From Takakia lepidozioides (Eukaryota; Streptophyta; Takakiopsida; Takakiales; Takakiaceae), in the NCBI GenBank assembly GCA_030704615.1, contig CM060731.1, positions 32,052,001 through 32,116,000 on the forward strand: DNA of 64,000 nucleotides, written 5' to 3'. Both the position numbers and the translations under genes were made by a program. Below the pieces are notes generated by a model. The model was not told the DNA's origin. It worked only from the letters and a program-made list of their open reading frames with translations, and made no database searches. Below, piece by piece: positions 1 through 12,839 of the stretch. Numbering within the stretch: position 1 is the stretch's first letter; each line of letters opens with the position of its first letter.

Positions 1-270
1 TCCTTCTATCCCCATTCAGTCTGCTGATGAATTGAACTGGAACTATTGTCAGGACTTGTCCATTAACTGATGTTGTTCTGGGCTCCACACCGAGGCGAAA
101 CTTGAAAACAACCTATGCTCATTGGAATACTTTCTTCCAAGAACTTGTGTGGTAATGAATGAACCCTCGGAAGAGCAGATAGACTCACTAATACAGCTGT
201 GCACCTCCTAAATGACACATGGCCTAACTTGAAGCAGGTTGAAGTGGAAGAGCATAAAGGTAGACCTGAC

Positions 271-3200
271 CTTCAAATATGAAAAACAATGTTGAAGTTC
301 AGGCATAGCTCCAATCACACATGAATGTGGACGTCGCCATCCTCCACAGGCCACTCGCATCAGCTGCACACATCCTCTTACAGCTTACTCTACGTTGACC
401 GGACACAATTTTCATGACAAGATGGGTCGAATGTGCTTGTATGGATGTGTGGCAGTATGACAAAAGTGAGGGCATACCGGACAAATGCTAGTGTATGAGA
501 AAAATAAGAAATACGAAATAAGAAATAAGAAAAATGTCATACTAATGGGTGGTCAACAACACATACCTCAGATTTATTTGTCAAATCGCGCAACAAAAAA
601 TCACTACCCATAAAACCAGCTACCACCTGCCTCCATTTCTTCGGCCTGTCAAGCCCATGGCAATATTCTAAAGACTCCACGACCGTGATGGCAGTGACAT
701 TCTCCACACCCGTGCAAACAAGTCCTTGCCCAGTGGACACCGCTTCAACTCCAATCAAGACCCCAGGATCGTAAGTGAATTTGCAAATGCAACCATCCCT
801 GCCTGTCTGCGCACAAATTCAAAGTGAAGAGTAGGATCATTTTGGCATTTTGTTTCTGAACCCCATTTAACCAGGACTTGTTTGGCCTATTGTGGGTGGT
901 AAAAACCTCCTTAACTAACACCATCTAGATACCTGTAACAGTAGCAGAGCATGGATATCATGGCATGTACACCATATACAGGACTCTAGAAAAATCAATA
1001 ACACCAGAATAGTCATCAAACATCAACTCTTCTGACGAATTCTCTATACCTCTTACAAAAGAAGTAGACATACTGGACGCCTTACTACATACCCCCTCAA
1101 GATCTAACTGAAAAAGTAGGTTGACTTGTGAAACAAATGAACATAGGTACTTCAAAAAAGGCAGAAAACATTTTGAAGTTGGTCTATCTTCATGCCACTC
1201 ACCGAAAGGATGTCAGCAGTTTGCCCGTCAGGAGCTGAAGTTACCAAAAGGCTGGCAACTGATGATATTCCATGTGCCCCTTTAAAGACACCCAAGCCTT
1301 GTAGCTGAACTGGTAAACCCAAGTTATCTCTGACAGCAGATTTGTCTTTGCAGTGAAGCAAAGATCTTGGAAAGGAAAAGGACACTAGGTTTCCACGCTG
1401 GTCCCCACACACAAGCAGCTGCAGAGAATGCCCCATACAAGGTGTAAGCAATAACTAACAAGGTAATAGCAACTTTCAATAGTAGCCACAGCAAATTTCA
1501 TGCCGAGGACTCCACTTTTCCCATTGCCATCTCATTTGATTATATGCTAAAATCAAACCAATCAAGTCATTATCATGACAAAGTATAAAAAAGAACCTTT
1601 TCCTGTTTTGTGATACACTTGCTGTGGGAAACATGTCACCAATAATCTCATACCTGCTGCGAGGGACACACATCTAAGCACACAATCCGTGCATGCAAGG
1701 GAGATCTGCAGACCGCCAATAGCAATGCTTGTCGCTGCAAACCCTGCTCCTGTTCCAAGTCGGACAACGTCATGGTATCCTCAGTTGTCTCCAAATTTTC
1801 CAAAAACCACACCCGTACAAGTCCTCTCGGATCTGTGGAGAAGACATACCTGCAAAAATGGGATAACCGAACAGCATCTCTGAGCAATGCACAGACCCGG
1901 GAGAGCTCAGCCTATTATGTGGTCATGCAAGGAAATGAAGCCCTACTGACCTTGGTTACAAGGCTACTTCTGATAAACTCCAGTGAGTGACTCTATGCCA
2001 TCCCAGGCAAATGAGATACTATCCATAGTAGTCAAATTGGAGAAAAATGTGTGCCATAGACTGACTGATTCGTAAGCCTGCAAGCGGTCAGTTACCCCTT
2101 CAGATTACAGGGAACTTGCAAAGCCTGTCTAGCCATTCTAGTGCATGGCTCAGTTTGCTGAGTCTTGTCAGCGACAATGCTATTTACATCATAAAGAGCA
2201 ATACCTTCTCCCCAAAGCTTGGCACCAAAAGACTCCAAGTAGCTGTCTCTCATGATCAGCCAGCCAAGCACACTGCCAGAGCACGGAAGGTTGAACTCCA
2301 GTAGCCTGTATTCCTAATACCGTCACTATGCCTAATCCATTGCCGAATGCCACAATCTCATCCGCTGCCCAAGAATCATCATCATAGTCAGTCGTAACGT
2401 TGGCCACTGTTGTAACTAACACATCCATGCACACAATTGGCCCCTCTACATCTCCCTCGGTGAGACTTGCCCAGGCATGCTCTCCTGACTCCAGCAAGCT
2501 CAATTGATGGATATGGCCTTGATTGGTAGCAACATAGAGAGTCCTGGGCCCTGAGAGGCGGAGACATCGCACATACTCGCTATCGCTGTTCCATCGCACA
2601 TGCACACACCACCACTAACAGTACTGATTCAATTTTTCAATGTGATCTCATCTCAGAATAAAATTTATGTCTTCCTCAAATTTGTAACCTTTTGCAAGTC
2701 AGGTATTTCTGTCTGACCAATCACGGGCAACAAGTTGTGTACAAGCCATTGCCCAAAAATAACAATATCAAACAGCAACTCTGCCATCAATTGCACTAAG
2801 CACACTACTAACTAAAACTCGAGACCACCAAATACCACAATTCCTGAGACTGAAGTTCTGGGTGAGTTGGGATGGTTTTAAGATAAAAGTTACTCTGGAT
2901 GACATGTAGATGACATGTACTAAACCCTTTGTCATTCAACATTGTAAGTTGATTGAGCTGCTTAAAAATCTATGGGATACATACTTTCTTACATTATTAC
3001 TTTCCAACCTAGTTGTAGACAGAATGTACTAATCCTCCCGGCGGGAAACTAATCCTCCCAGAACCCCACACCCACCAGGGTTTAGGTTATTCCAGCTCGG
3101 CTCAGCTACACTTATTTCCAACAACTGTTATTAAGGCACTTAAAGAGGCAGTTGTCCCCGCATACAAACTCAACAACCCGGTTGACAGGGTTATTGCTTT

Positions 3201-6200
3201 TAGTTATATAGCCATGCGTTTACCACAAAATGACATGCTTGGGGATGTGCAGGGGACAGGAGGCTTCCGCCCGTCACTCTGGGCTGCGGGGATAGTTGTA
3301 GATAGAAACCTATTGAAAAATTCCCCTCACTAAAATATGGCAATGCCTTGCTGTTGTGGATCTGCAGTTTTCCACTTTGTATCATGAACTTCTTTGGAAA
3401 GATCTTTCCAGTCCAAGAAACCACAAATTACTTGATCCCACTGTGCAAACCCTGCCCGTAATCAGACGAAAGTGATGAAAGTGACATCATTCTCCATCAG
3501 GCGATTACCTATCCATGGACTTGAAGTCACCCTGACCAAGAACATTTGGCCCTTGAAGAGAGACGGAGAAAACCTCAGTGTTCAGCAGTGTATTCTGTCT
3601 TTGTGAAACCTCTGTCTTCTCTCCATGCCCCCTGACATGCACCTTTGCAGCCAACTGGACTAGTGACTGAACTTTGATGGAGGTATCAGCTCCGGCTGTC
3701 ACAAGTGTTGCAGTTTCCTTGTCATACACACACCGCCAAATTCCACGCCCTCTGCCACATTCACATCATACTTGATAGTAACTATAGATCTTTGTCATCA
3801 AAACAGATCTTTTGCGATTCCCAGTCCACAGCCCTGGTTAAAAGATAATTTTGAGGTTTCTTGGAGCCCTTCATATGTCAGGCGTCCTGGGCTTTCCCTG
3901 CATTTTCTTGTTGTTTAATAGTTCTCTCTCTCGTGGACATTATAAAGTACCATTTCATTTCATTTCATTTCTTATGTCTGTCTTTGTCCTTTGTCTACAG
4001 TGTCATTCTACTGTATTTCATGGGCCTCTCAGCCACCTGTGGACGTAATATATTGTCTCTCGCAGTCTACTTATAACAATTATTTCTTTGTCTTCCTATC
4101 TCTCTCTCTCTCTGTGGAGAGGCTACGGCAAATGAGAAGGGCTATCTAGAGGATATCTGCAAAACCGAACTAAGTGTTTATATCAAGGTTAGTCACACTA
4201 CGGGAGTGAGCCCCTCACAAAGGTAGTGTAATTCCCTATGTTCCGTCCAAACGGGGGGTCTATGGCCACAAGGCTATAGCAAACAAAGTCTTATAACTAC
4301 ATTCTCATCGTCTTTAGGCGACATTAGCTTTACTTTGATGTGGGTTTTCTTCGATAAGAGAAGAGAATTGAGCATACAAAAGACTTACGTGTGACCTGTA
4401 AAATTTGCCAAGGGATAGCCCTCAGGTGTCCACACACGGCATGTACAGTCCTCGCTGGCAGTGATCAGCAGCTAGGCCCCCACCTCAACCCCATCATATA
4501 GCCTCCCATTAGTTGGCTCTACTGTGGATATCACAGTCTGCAAGGTCTCAGGTCAACCAACAAGATACTGATAAACAATGGTGCTCACTTTGTCAGCAAT
4601 GTGGCAGTCCCAGACGCGGCCTCCATGCCCATACAGCACTGGCCCTGCTTGCACACACATGTCCCCTGACCATGGACCTTCATTACAAGTGGGACTTTTT
4701 AAGGAACTGGAACTCCATATACGAACACTGCCATAACCACCAGAGACAGAAAATGCTTTAAAGGTACTGCAGCATACTCCTGGAGAAGGTGTATTCATGG
4801 CCTTTGGAACTAAACCAAGAGGAGGGAGTGGGATGTGAAGACCTAGTGTGTAGAGCTAATAGTACCACATGACAAACGTTGCAGACAATCAAGCATTGAA
4901 TGACACAACCGCGAGGCTCTCAAATAAATTGCTGTGAAGTGAACTACACATTTTTTACCACATATAACAGAAAGTACAAAGTGTAATCATGTTTGAAACC
5001 CAGCTAAGGTAAAAGATGACTGTGAATAGAGCAAACCTGCGGTCATCAGAAGCTGAAGCAAGGTGGAGTCCATCATCAGACCAAGCCATGCGATGAATGG
5101 AGCCTTCATGCCCCACCAGCTCTTGCAGGGGTTGGGCAGTCTGTACCCATAATAGAGAGTTGTCTCCTTTCCCATCTGCAATCTCAGCCAGCATCCTCTG
5201 ATCTTGCTGCTCTTCCCCTTCACCCCTAGTCTCCAGCTTAGCAAATCCCCTGAGTACCTCAACTGCCACCATGGATGCTTGGCTTCCCAGTTTCCATATA
5301 AGCACCTACAGGAACCATCCCCCAGGTTGATCACATTACACCGTTGTGATCTGTTCATGAGGGTGTAGACACAAACAGCACCTCTTACTCAAGCTAGTTC
5401 TACCTTCTGATGTACCTAGGAAGACACCTATACTGGTGAAGACGCATTTATGAACAGGGATCAAAACTATGATGTGTTGAAGGGTCATGTTCCCCCAAAA
5501 TGCAGCCAAGGGACTAATTCCTAAAGTCATCAGAAGCAGCAGATAGACTGACCTTGTTGAAGATAGTTCCTGCAGCTACCTGCAATGTCTCGATAGAGAC
5601 ACCCCATAGCCTCAGCGAGTACAATAAGCTCCTTTCTGTGGACCAAAGAAAGAATTTGTGTTATATTTTTCCTTAGATTTTCAAAACTTACATGTCCCGG
5701 TAATCAGATGCGACGGAAGACACGAACCCACTTGCAGGATGGTTGACAACGGACAAACCTATGGCTTTTGGACAAAACCTCAAGGGGAGTGGAAGCTATC
5801 TACAGAGAGGGGGAGTATTGCAATTGTGCTATACAGGTGCACTGAAAGCTCTGCTTTTCCATCTCTTTATCCACATGTGTCAGTCTCAACACTCTCCAAA
5901 TACGTTGTCTGTCAGTATATCTCATGTGACAATAAACAGTGTTGTTCAAAAGAATGCCAGACCTTTCTTCCACAGGCTCTCCTCTGGCGCTAGCAGACCT
6001 GTCCACTGTTTAATAATCACTTGCAATTCAAGAGTCATTACAAATTACATACGCCAGGCTCCATTTGCTGCTATGTGCCCAAGGACCAAAAGGACATTAC
6101 TCATCTTATGAACTATGACTGAAGAGTAAAGGCATTATTACTCACCAGAGCATTCAACCCTGTAGATGAACACGCATTGCCGCAAGTCCCATAGTGAAAC

Positions 6201-7392
6201 AGAATTGTCGCTCAGACCAACAGCAAGCAATATTCCTCCCTTTTCTCTTTCAGAAAATGCACTTGCCTACTCCCCAAAATGCACATCAAACCAGGTTAAA
6301 TTGAGTGGTCAGAATGTGAGGTACTACAGTGTACAGAAGTTCAGTCAACTGCAAATTGCCACCCACCAGGGCTTTGCAGGGTTGCCGCAATCCAAATTTG
6401 GATTCATGATCCACCAGGGGACAATTTTAAACAACATCCATTTAAAAGCCAGCATTCTGTGGACCCTGTGTGCCAAACCTCCCATATGATGCCATCGTGA
6501 AACATTCCACAGAACCAGTCACCCACAGAGTGCTTATCCCAAGTAATTAAATTTCTGCAAATCCTTAAACCCTAAACCCTATGAACCTCCAGCATTAATC
6601 GGCGGTTTTGTACCTGCAAGAATCTGACGTCAAGAACCCAATGGAACAATCGTGGTAGAGACTGTCTCAACAGAAATTCTGGCAACTTAGCCAAGTCTGC
6701 TTGACAGGTGCTGTGCCGCCAATAGAGTTCAAACACCTTTACCCGCCGCTCTCCATGCACAGCAATGGTTGCTGCTGCTGCCTGCACTGTTGGTTCAGGT
6801 GTCACTTTCAAAGGCCTTACAGAGTGAGGAAGCGCATGAATTCCATACACTCGAACTCCATCGAAAGCATGCACGGAAAGGAGGAGCTTCCCTGTCGCTA
6901 GTTCGTACAGTAGCAATTGCGGCCCAGTTCCTGGAACATTGACGGGAACATGTCAAGTCACAGACAGCCCCATGTGTGTGTGTGTGCATGTGAGGGAGAG
7001 AGAGAGAGAGAGAGACGGAATCTCTTGCAATTTGGAACACACTCGCATGTCAGGACCCGCTGTTGTTCCTGCATTTTTGCTTATGGTTCATACAGTTCAA
7101 TCTACAAGTTCAGCGATCTCTCTTCGCCAGCAGGAAGATTCCTCAGAAAAATTGGCTCTCGCACACTGCTAGAGGTAATTAATACTTCCAGATGATCACA
7201 AATCTACGTGTGAAGAAGATAGCGGGTTACAGCACCTGCAAGCAGGTATGGAAGCGGTGACGAAGAGAGTGAAGGAAGCAAGCAGAGTGCCGACACATCT
7301 CCGAGGTAGGGGCCCTTGTCCAAACTGGTCCGCGTTAACTCCCGCATCGCCCCCACCTCTCTGTCTTTCTCTCCCTCTTCCTTGTTATTCAA
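271..7392 (-). CDS. WDR6: WDR6-like WD40 protein (Trm734/Rtt10 family), 3' part probably off the window
   Basis: WDR6 is the WD40 partner of the Trm7/FTSJ1 2'-O-methyltransferase that modifies tRNA wobble nucleotide 34 (family knowledge). I recognise 13 exons: 7236-7392, 6614-6930, 6146-6239, 5553-5635, 5037-5305, 4589-4727, 4389-4471, 3509-3751, 2205-2585, 1654-1849, 1203-1418, 567-806 and 271-363. Each has GT donor and AG acceptor sites and joins in phase. Diagnostic stretches are YLGDVSALCLLPSL and LLLYELATGKLL near the N terminus, LLYSLRLWGVSIETLQVAAG, EDCTCRVWTPEGYPLANFTG, GRGIWRCVYDKE, SEYVRCLRLSGPRTLYVATN, LLVCGDQRGNLVSF and CGGWRRPHS. They follow the order of plant WDR6 proteins. The start is either Met at 7392 or the internal Met at 7347. 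A tiny intron inside 2205-2585 (about 2266-2325) is possible. The protein should continue left of 271, but nothing convincing is readable in 1-270. Confidence 0.9.
4120..4330 (+). mobile_element. LINE-derived 3' fragment in a WDR6 intron
   Basis: This intronic stretch, between the exons ending at 4389 and 3751, is a diverged copy of 54190-54370. Shared blocks are GAGGATATCTG, a run near GAGCCCCT, and GGCCACAAGGCTA followed by GCAAAC and GTCTTAT. The 54-kb copy follows a LINE zinc-knuckle coding segment, so this is inferred to be a 5'-truncated LINE tail. A (CATTT)n tract at 3951-3970 and a (CT)n tract near 4100 lie just upstream. Confidence 0.45.
6968..7017. repeat. (TG)n and (GA)n microsatellite
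   Basis: An alternating TG run changes into a GA run within the first WDR6 intron. A plant telo-box-like ttaaaccctaaaccct lies in the next intron at about 6566-6581. Confidence 0.85.
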
Positions 7393-8468
7393 TTCCCCCC
7401 CCTAATCTCTTAAGTTTCCTGCTGCACGACCAATCTCTCTCTCTCTCTCTCGCTAATTCACCAAGAATGTGCACAGCATCTACACCTTCACTGGGCACCA
7501 ATACACCCGACCAGGATTTAGGGCAAAGGGTGCGTGTATTTCACTTTTGCTTTTTCACAACAAGTAAATAAGAGCGTTTTTGACGATGAAAGGGGGTTAA
7601 TTTTCCCCCTCCTCAAGGGCCTGAACTGTCCTTTAATTGGCTCTCTTCTACAGAAAGAGAGACTTTCCAACATGTTTAAGTCAATGGAAATAATATGGTC
7701 AAAGGAGGTGTTGTGCTGAGTCATGTCTGTGTGACAGTCAACTAAACAACTACAGTACTATCCCCTTCCTTGTCAAGTTTTTGAAGATGTTATCCTGCAC
7801 AATACAATTGGACAACTCTCCTTTGGGCTGTTTTTTGGAGCTGGTTTTGTTTCCTCTCTTGTTTCTTCCGTTTAGTCCCATAAAGCTTTCCGCGGACGTT
7901 ACAAAGCACAATTTCATTTCTCCTATGCCTGCCTTCTACAAATAACAATTGGATTGCAATTGAAAGTTTTCCAATGCAATTCATTTTGATTTGCTGCTGT
8001 ATGGTTTCGAAGTCCCTTTGCTTTACTGGATTGGAGCTGGCAAATTTTTGATAGATATGTTGGCATTTAAAAAACACCGTCAAAGTACCCTTGGAAGAGC
8101 ATAGTGCATAAGAGAAACATATTATATGACATAACATATAACAAAGCAGTAAAGCCATGATAGTATGCTCCATGACATATGCACAGCAAACCCACACTCA
8201 TTAGAAGTCCTAGAAAGAACTTACTCAACTTGCAATAAAATGATGCACAGATTTGGTGTTTAGCAGAGATAGTCAGGGGGAAGCGTGCCAGATGTATCCA
8301 GCTGCACACTTGGTCATCAGGATGCAATACAATACAACAACATCAACAGTGTCCATCAAAGATCTCCAGATTGGGTACGCACCTCAGCCCCAATTCAAAG
8401 TTGGGTCCCAGCAGCTGAGCATTGCCATTGGCAGGTTACGGCGGCACGAGAGAGAGAGAGAGGAAGAC
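7393..8468. other. Intergenic: WDR6 upstream region and CDC20 3' flank
   Basis: No coding segment is recognisable. The stretch holds a (CT)n run at about 7435-7453. A block of about 28 bp at 7598-7630, reading TTCAGGCCCTTGAGGAGGGG on the minus strand, recurs on the plus strand near 22104. The WDR6 promoter should lie in the part just above 7392. Confidence 0.5.
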
Positions 8469-11360
8469 TTAACGAATGCGAGTCAAGCAATTGAGAGCAC
8501 TGCCCACCTCCTTGGTCCTAGTTTTGGAAGCCACCTTGGTATCAGGGCTGCCAAAAACTTGCCAGAAGCGCAGTGTCTCATCACCAGCAGCCGATGCCAC
8601 TGTGAACCCATCCGGACTCTACAACACAAGGTGACAAATCAGAGTTTTCATCATTAACATTTTCTGGAGATTGGTACAGATGCACATGAAAGAACACAAT
8701 CATAATCTCAGCAGATAGAATATGATTTGTATTAATTGATGTGAAGTATACACACCTGAGTCAAATGAAGAACCCTTGATGTGTGGCCAGTAAGCTCAGC
8801 CATCTTGACCATGGATGGATATTTCCACAGGCACAGCTGGTTTTGACTGAAACCATGTGAGCTTAAAATTTCTCTTTCATGCTTGCTCCACTGCAAAGCA
8901 CAGACCTGGCAAATGTCCACCTGACTTAGATCGGATATTGGTGCGTTGATAGAATTGCACAAGATACAGGACAAAAAACAAGCGGACAGTGCTGGACAGG
9001 ATAACATGAGACAAAGAGCTAGCATACTTGAGAATTTGTGTCAATACTGTTCAGACATGCCCCGGTGTGTGTGTTCCAGAACTTGATGCACCGATCGGCC
9101 GTGCCACCACCTGATGCCAACAAGTTGCTTTGGAAGGGGCACCATGCCAAGGCTTTCACAGCTGCCTGGTGATCATCTAGGCGGTGAAGATAAGGGCTGG
9201 GTCCACCAGATACTGCTGCAGCTGCATCCCATATGTGTAGCAGGTTGTCATTACCGCCACTTGCCAGTTGCTGCCCTGAGAGCGACCACTTCAGCCCGCA
9301 TACCTCTTGCTCATGGGCAGCCATTGTGCCTACAATATGCTCCCGGATTCTCACTGTTGCATACACCACACAACTTAGAGTGAGCAGTTTGGACTGACAA
9401 GTTTTCTTTCTCATCACACCCACCATTCAGGATAGACTCAAGCTGGTAGCAGTTGATGGAAAATGACGAGATGGAGTGTAACTCACCGTCGTGGTTAAAA
9501 ATCATGCTGTCCCGACCCCCAGTGCTAAGAGTGGGACCGTTCCAGGCAAGACTGCCCACACGTGCAGTGTGACCCTTTAGTGATCTCAACTGCACATGTC
9601 ATCAAGAAGACAGAGTGACTTTTAGCAAAGTGATTCCAGCAACTAGCACAGATAGATGAGTCAAAATTTGTGAGCTCAGTCCGGAAGAGATGTTTACAAA
9701 TGCCATGGATCTACTTGTGCTGTGAATCTCATTGTGAACGAGAGGGCCTGTCTGTCCACTCACCTCGAAAGAAAAATCATGTGAAACCCTTTCTCTCTTG
9801 CATGACCCTATACCACACATCTATTTCAAAGTAACAAGATTTTATACCTGACGCAAGGAGGTGGAGTCCCACAGCTGAACATCAGAGTTGTTCAAACCAG
9901 CAGCAAGGTACTTTCCGTCAGGGATGTTTACAAATGCCATGGATCTACTTGTGCTGTGAATCTCATTGTGAACGAGAGGGCCTGTCTGTCCACTCCCCTC
10001 GAAAGAAAAATCATGTGAAACCCTTTCTCTCTTGCATGACCCTATACCACACATCTATTTCAAAGTAACAAGATTTTATACCTGGCGCAAGGAGGTGGAG
10101 TCCCACAGCTGAACATCAGAGTTGTTCAAACCAACAGCAAGGTACTTTCCGTCAGGGGCCCATGAGACACTGGTCACAGGACCCTCCTCCTCAACTGTGA
10201 GCAACTCCTCTATTGAGCTGGTAGTTGCATCCCACAGGTACACTGTAGAGCCCAGTGCCACTGCCAGGACATTGTTGGCACTCCAATCCAGCAAGTTAAG
10301 GTAGTAGTCATCTAGTAGCTCTGGCGCATCGAGTGTTCTCTCTGCTGCCTGTTTCACACCATTCATGAGTGTGTTACACCACCATCATACAAATAGGAAG
10401 AAAGTAATGGATGACTATGAGACCCTATAGTCCCACTATTTCTGTTCTGCAGCTCATCAGCAGCACAACATTCACAAATAGAGCATACCTGAGGAATGTG
10501 ACGAAACATTTTCCGGGGCTTGGCCTGAGCGGCTGCCACATTTTGAGAGTATAGGAGTTTTCGGTCATTCTCGAATCCTTCTGGTGGGGGAGGTGGCTTG
10601 CTCTTGAAGGCCAGAATGCGACTCTGCTTTTGCCCATCATTGCGCAGCAGGTTTTCAGCCAGCTGCCTCTTGTACTCTTCCTGCCAACAGAAGAGAGGAT
10701 GACTTTTTGCAGATAGGACCCTGTCAATGGCTACAACCAAGAACTTCACAGACATACCAGTAGTATCGGAACTCAAATACGCCTCATAACCATCTACCCT
10801 GAATGGCCAAGCATGTGTAACCATACAAATGAACATACCTTTGAAGGAGAAATAATATTGGAGTTGTTGGAATTCTCCTTGGAAAGCATGTAGTTAGCCA
10901 CTTCAAAATCCATGGCACTGCGATCTGTGATGAAGCGATCACTCTGTACACACAACGGTCACCATGCAGTCAGCCATCATGGGAGTTCAATTGCGACCAC
11001 TGAATTTCTACACTGCATAACCACTCACATTCCGAGTAGTCTCAGCATTCTATGCACGGAAGGTGTACATTACGAGCTGGAACCAACTTTGAACCCAACG
11101 TAGGACTGAGATCCTCAGCAAGTCCCCTACACACTCCCCATATTATGTATGGTTGGACCTGACATAAAAAGCATGTATGATGATGCAAAAATCTATTACA
11201 GAATCCACACGGAAAGAGGACATACCGCTCTGCCAGGAGTCTTGCTCTTTGGAGTCTTTTTTGAGAGAGGCTCGGGGCTGACGTGCTCTCTGAGAGGACA
11301 CCGATCCCATCGACCTCCCTTATTAGAGGACTTGCTTGGCGTCTGGATAACCTTAGCCAT
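8469..11360 (-). CDS. CDC20: CDC20, WD40 activator of the anaphase-promoting complex
   Basis: CDC20 recruits substrates such as cyclin B and securin to the APC/C in mitosis. Exons are 11226-11360, 10839-10943, 10489-10680, 10082-10348, 9487-9589, 9028-9353, 8756-8905 and 8469-8618. They total 1428 nt, giving 475 aa plus stop with every splice in phase. Visible parts are a C-box-like DRFITDR (about residues 47-53), a KEN motif (67-69), [31 protein letters not shown] leading into the propeller, [68 protein letters not shown], and the C-terminal APC-binding Ile-Arg tail (LTRIR, stop). Length is typical of plant CDC20. The RHIPQ and [13 protein letters not shown] pattern favours CDC20 over CCS52/FZR. 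It is divergent from CTU1. The intron after exon 4 carries a tandem duplication. Confidence 0.97.
9689..10157. repeat. Tandem duplication of about 234 bp spanning the CDC20 exon 4/intron 4 junction
   Basis: Units 9689-9922 and 9923-10157 are nearly identical, with single differences such as cctgacg versus cctggcg and ccagcag versus ccaacag. Each unit holds about 76 bp of the 3' end of exon 4 with its donor, plus about 158 bp of intron 4. The distal copy of the exon piece (9848-9922) encodes [19 protein letters not shown] with one Val to Ala change. It has no acceptor at its 5' edge, so it probably stays intronic. Confidence 0.9.
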
Positions 11361-12839
11361 GTTCTGCATACAACTTAGTAAAACCTTCGCACCTCTTACC
11401 GAAGGTGACAAAAAACCACAAACAAGAATTGCAAATATCCAAACAAACAAACAATCAACGCAACTCAACAATGATTCCAACGAAGCAGAACCAGATTAGA
11501 TTACAAAATTGTATACAAACAATGCAGCCAGACGCGCGAGCCAGTTTGCACAGAAGTCAGTAAATGGGAGAGCTTTAGGGCGGCAATGTAATAGGCAGAA
11601 AAGCCTACACAGCCCAGCTACTCTCCACAGATCAAACGTGAGTCACATGAACGTTTTGCAAGCAAAGCATATCACAGAACAGAATCCATTCCAGATCACC
11701 GAGAGCTTCACAACTCTTTGATGTACTGTAGAGAACGTAGCGCAGCAATTCTTGCGGCAGCTGCTTTATACCTCGCGCTGCCCCCCCTCAACGGTCACTC
11801 CGCACCTGAGAAACGGCTCTTTTTCTTTTTCGTAAGTTCTGAACTGTCACTTACTACAGTTGTCAAAAACAAGAAAAATTAAGAAACGATATTAATTTAC
11901 TACGGGGAAAAAAAAAATGGTAAAAAAAAGAGCCAAGTTCTGGGTTTAGGGTTAGGAGTTATGAGATCTTGACGTATTGAGCACAGTATGGGAACATATT
12001 CCTTGGCATATCTACGAGATGGGAACAATATGAGAACTTCACACGAATTTAGCAACAGGTAAATCCTAGCCTTAGAATTTGCCTGTCGCCACCTGTCCAG
12101 GTTCCAGGGGCAGAACGTGGCCCCCAGAAACTAACATCCGCATAGCAAATTCATGGGGGTGTAGGCATGTTCTGGCAAAACAGGTGACCGCACCTAGGGC
12201 AAGCACACTCTGACCATGAAATGGCCTGGAAACGAGCAAAACTCCATCAACGTGTTTGGAAATATCTGACCGTAGGGAGTTCCCATCCAAGAAAATAGAA
12301 TTTAGGGAAAATAAAATGCATTTCATATTTTGACACACAACAGGTCCTCAGGACGAATGGTCATCGCTATTTCATCTCAATTGGATGAAACTGGATGATG
12401 CTAGGTGCAAATATGCCGGATTAGGGTTGCAACAAAGATCCTAAGATTCCCAGTGGTTTGCTTTCGATTGCTAATTCGGAATTCCTGACTCGAGTAAGAA
12501 ATGTGAATCTATAAGTAGTGATTTCTATATCTGGCTGCCAAGATGAGGAGTTGTTGTCTCTCCTAATTCAGTGAGGGCTGTATACTCGCAATCATTGGCA
12601 GTGGACAATTGTGATCTCTTCAAGCTCTCCCTGTCAATTTCCGCTTGTTTGGGAATTTGGTTGGGGCTATGCGGCGAGGCTACTTGGTATTGTGAGATCG
12701 GACCATATAAGGGTTATGCAGATTTGTCTGAGCCAACGGTAGCACCGATTGGGGCAGTTTTTCGAAGTGAGGCTGTCGAGGATTGAGTCGGGGGAACTGT
12801 GTGTATGAGCAGTTACAAGAAAATCGCTTGGCATCAGTT
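11361..12839. promoter_or_regulatory. Divergent promoter region between CDC20 and CTU1
   Basis: This 1.5-kb spacer separates the start codons of two head-to-head genes. A telo-box-like gggtttagggttagg lies at 11942-11956; telo-boxes occur in promoters of plant genes tied to cell division and translation. No coding segment is recognisable. I did not pick a TATA box. Confidence 0.5.

Noticed and set aside
1-270. A further WDR6 exon at the left edge (EPRTTSVNGQVLTIVPVQ).
   Set aside because: The open stretch does not resemble the expected WDR6 continuation, and I see no convincing acceptor.
6560-6585. Interstitial telomere repeat in a WDR6 intron.
   Set aside because: Only two AAACCCT units are present; this is a telo-box-sized motif, not a telomere remnant.
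9842-10054. The minus-strand frame with [19 protein letters not shown] as an extra CDC20 exon.
   Set aside because: It is the distal copy of a tandem duplication without its own acceptor; adding it would insert a duplicated strand into the propeller.
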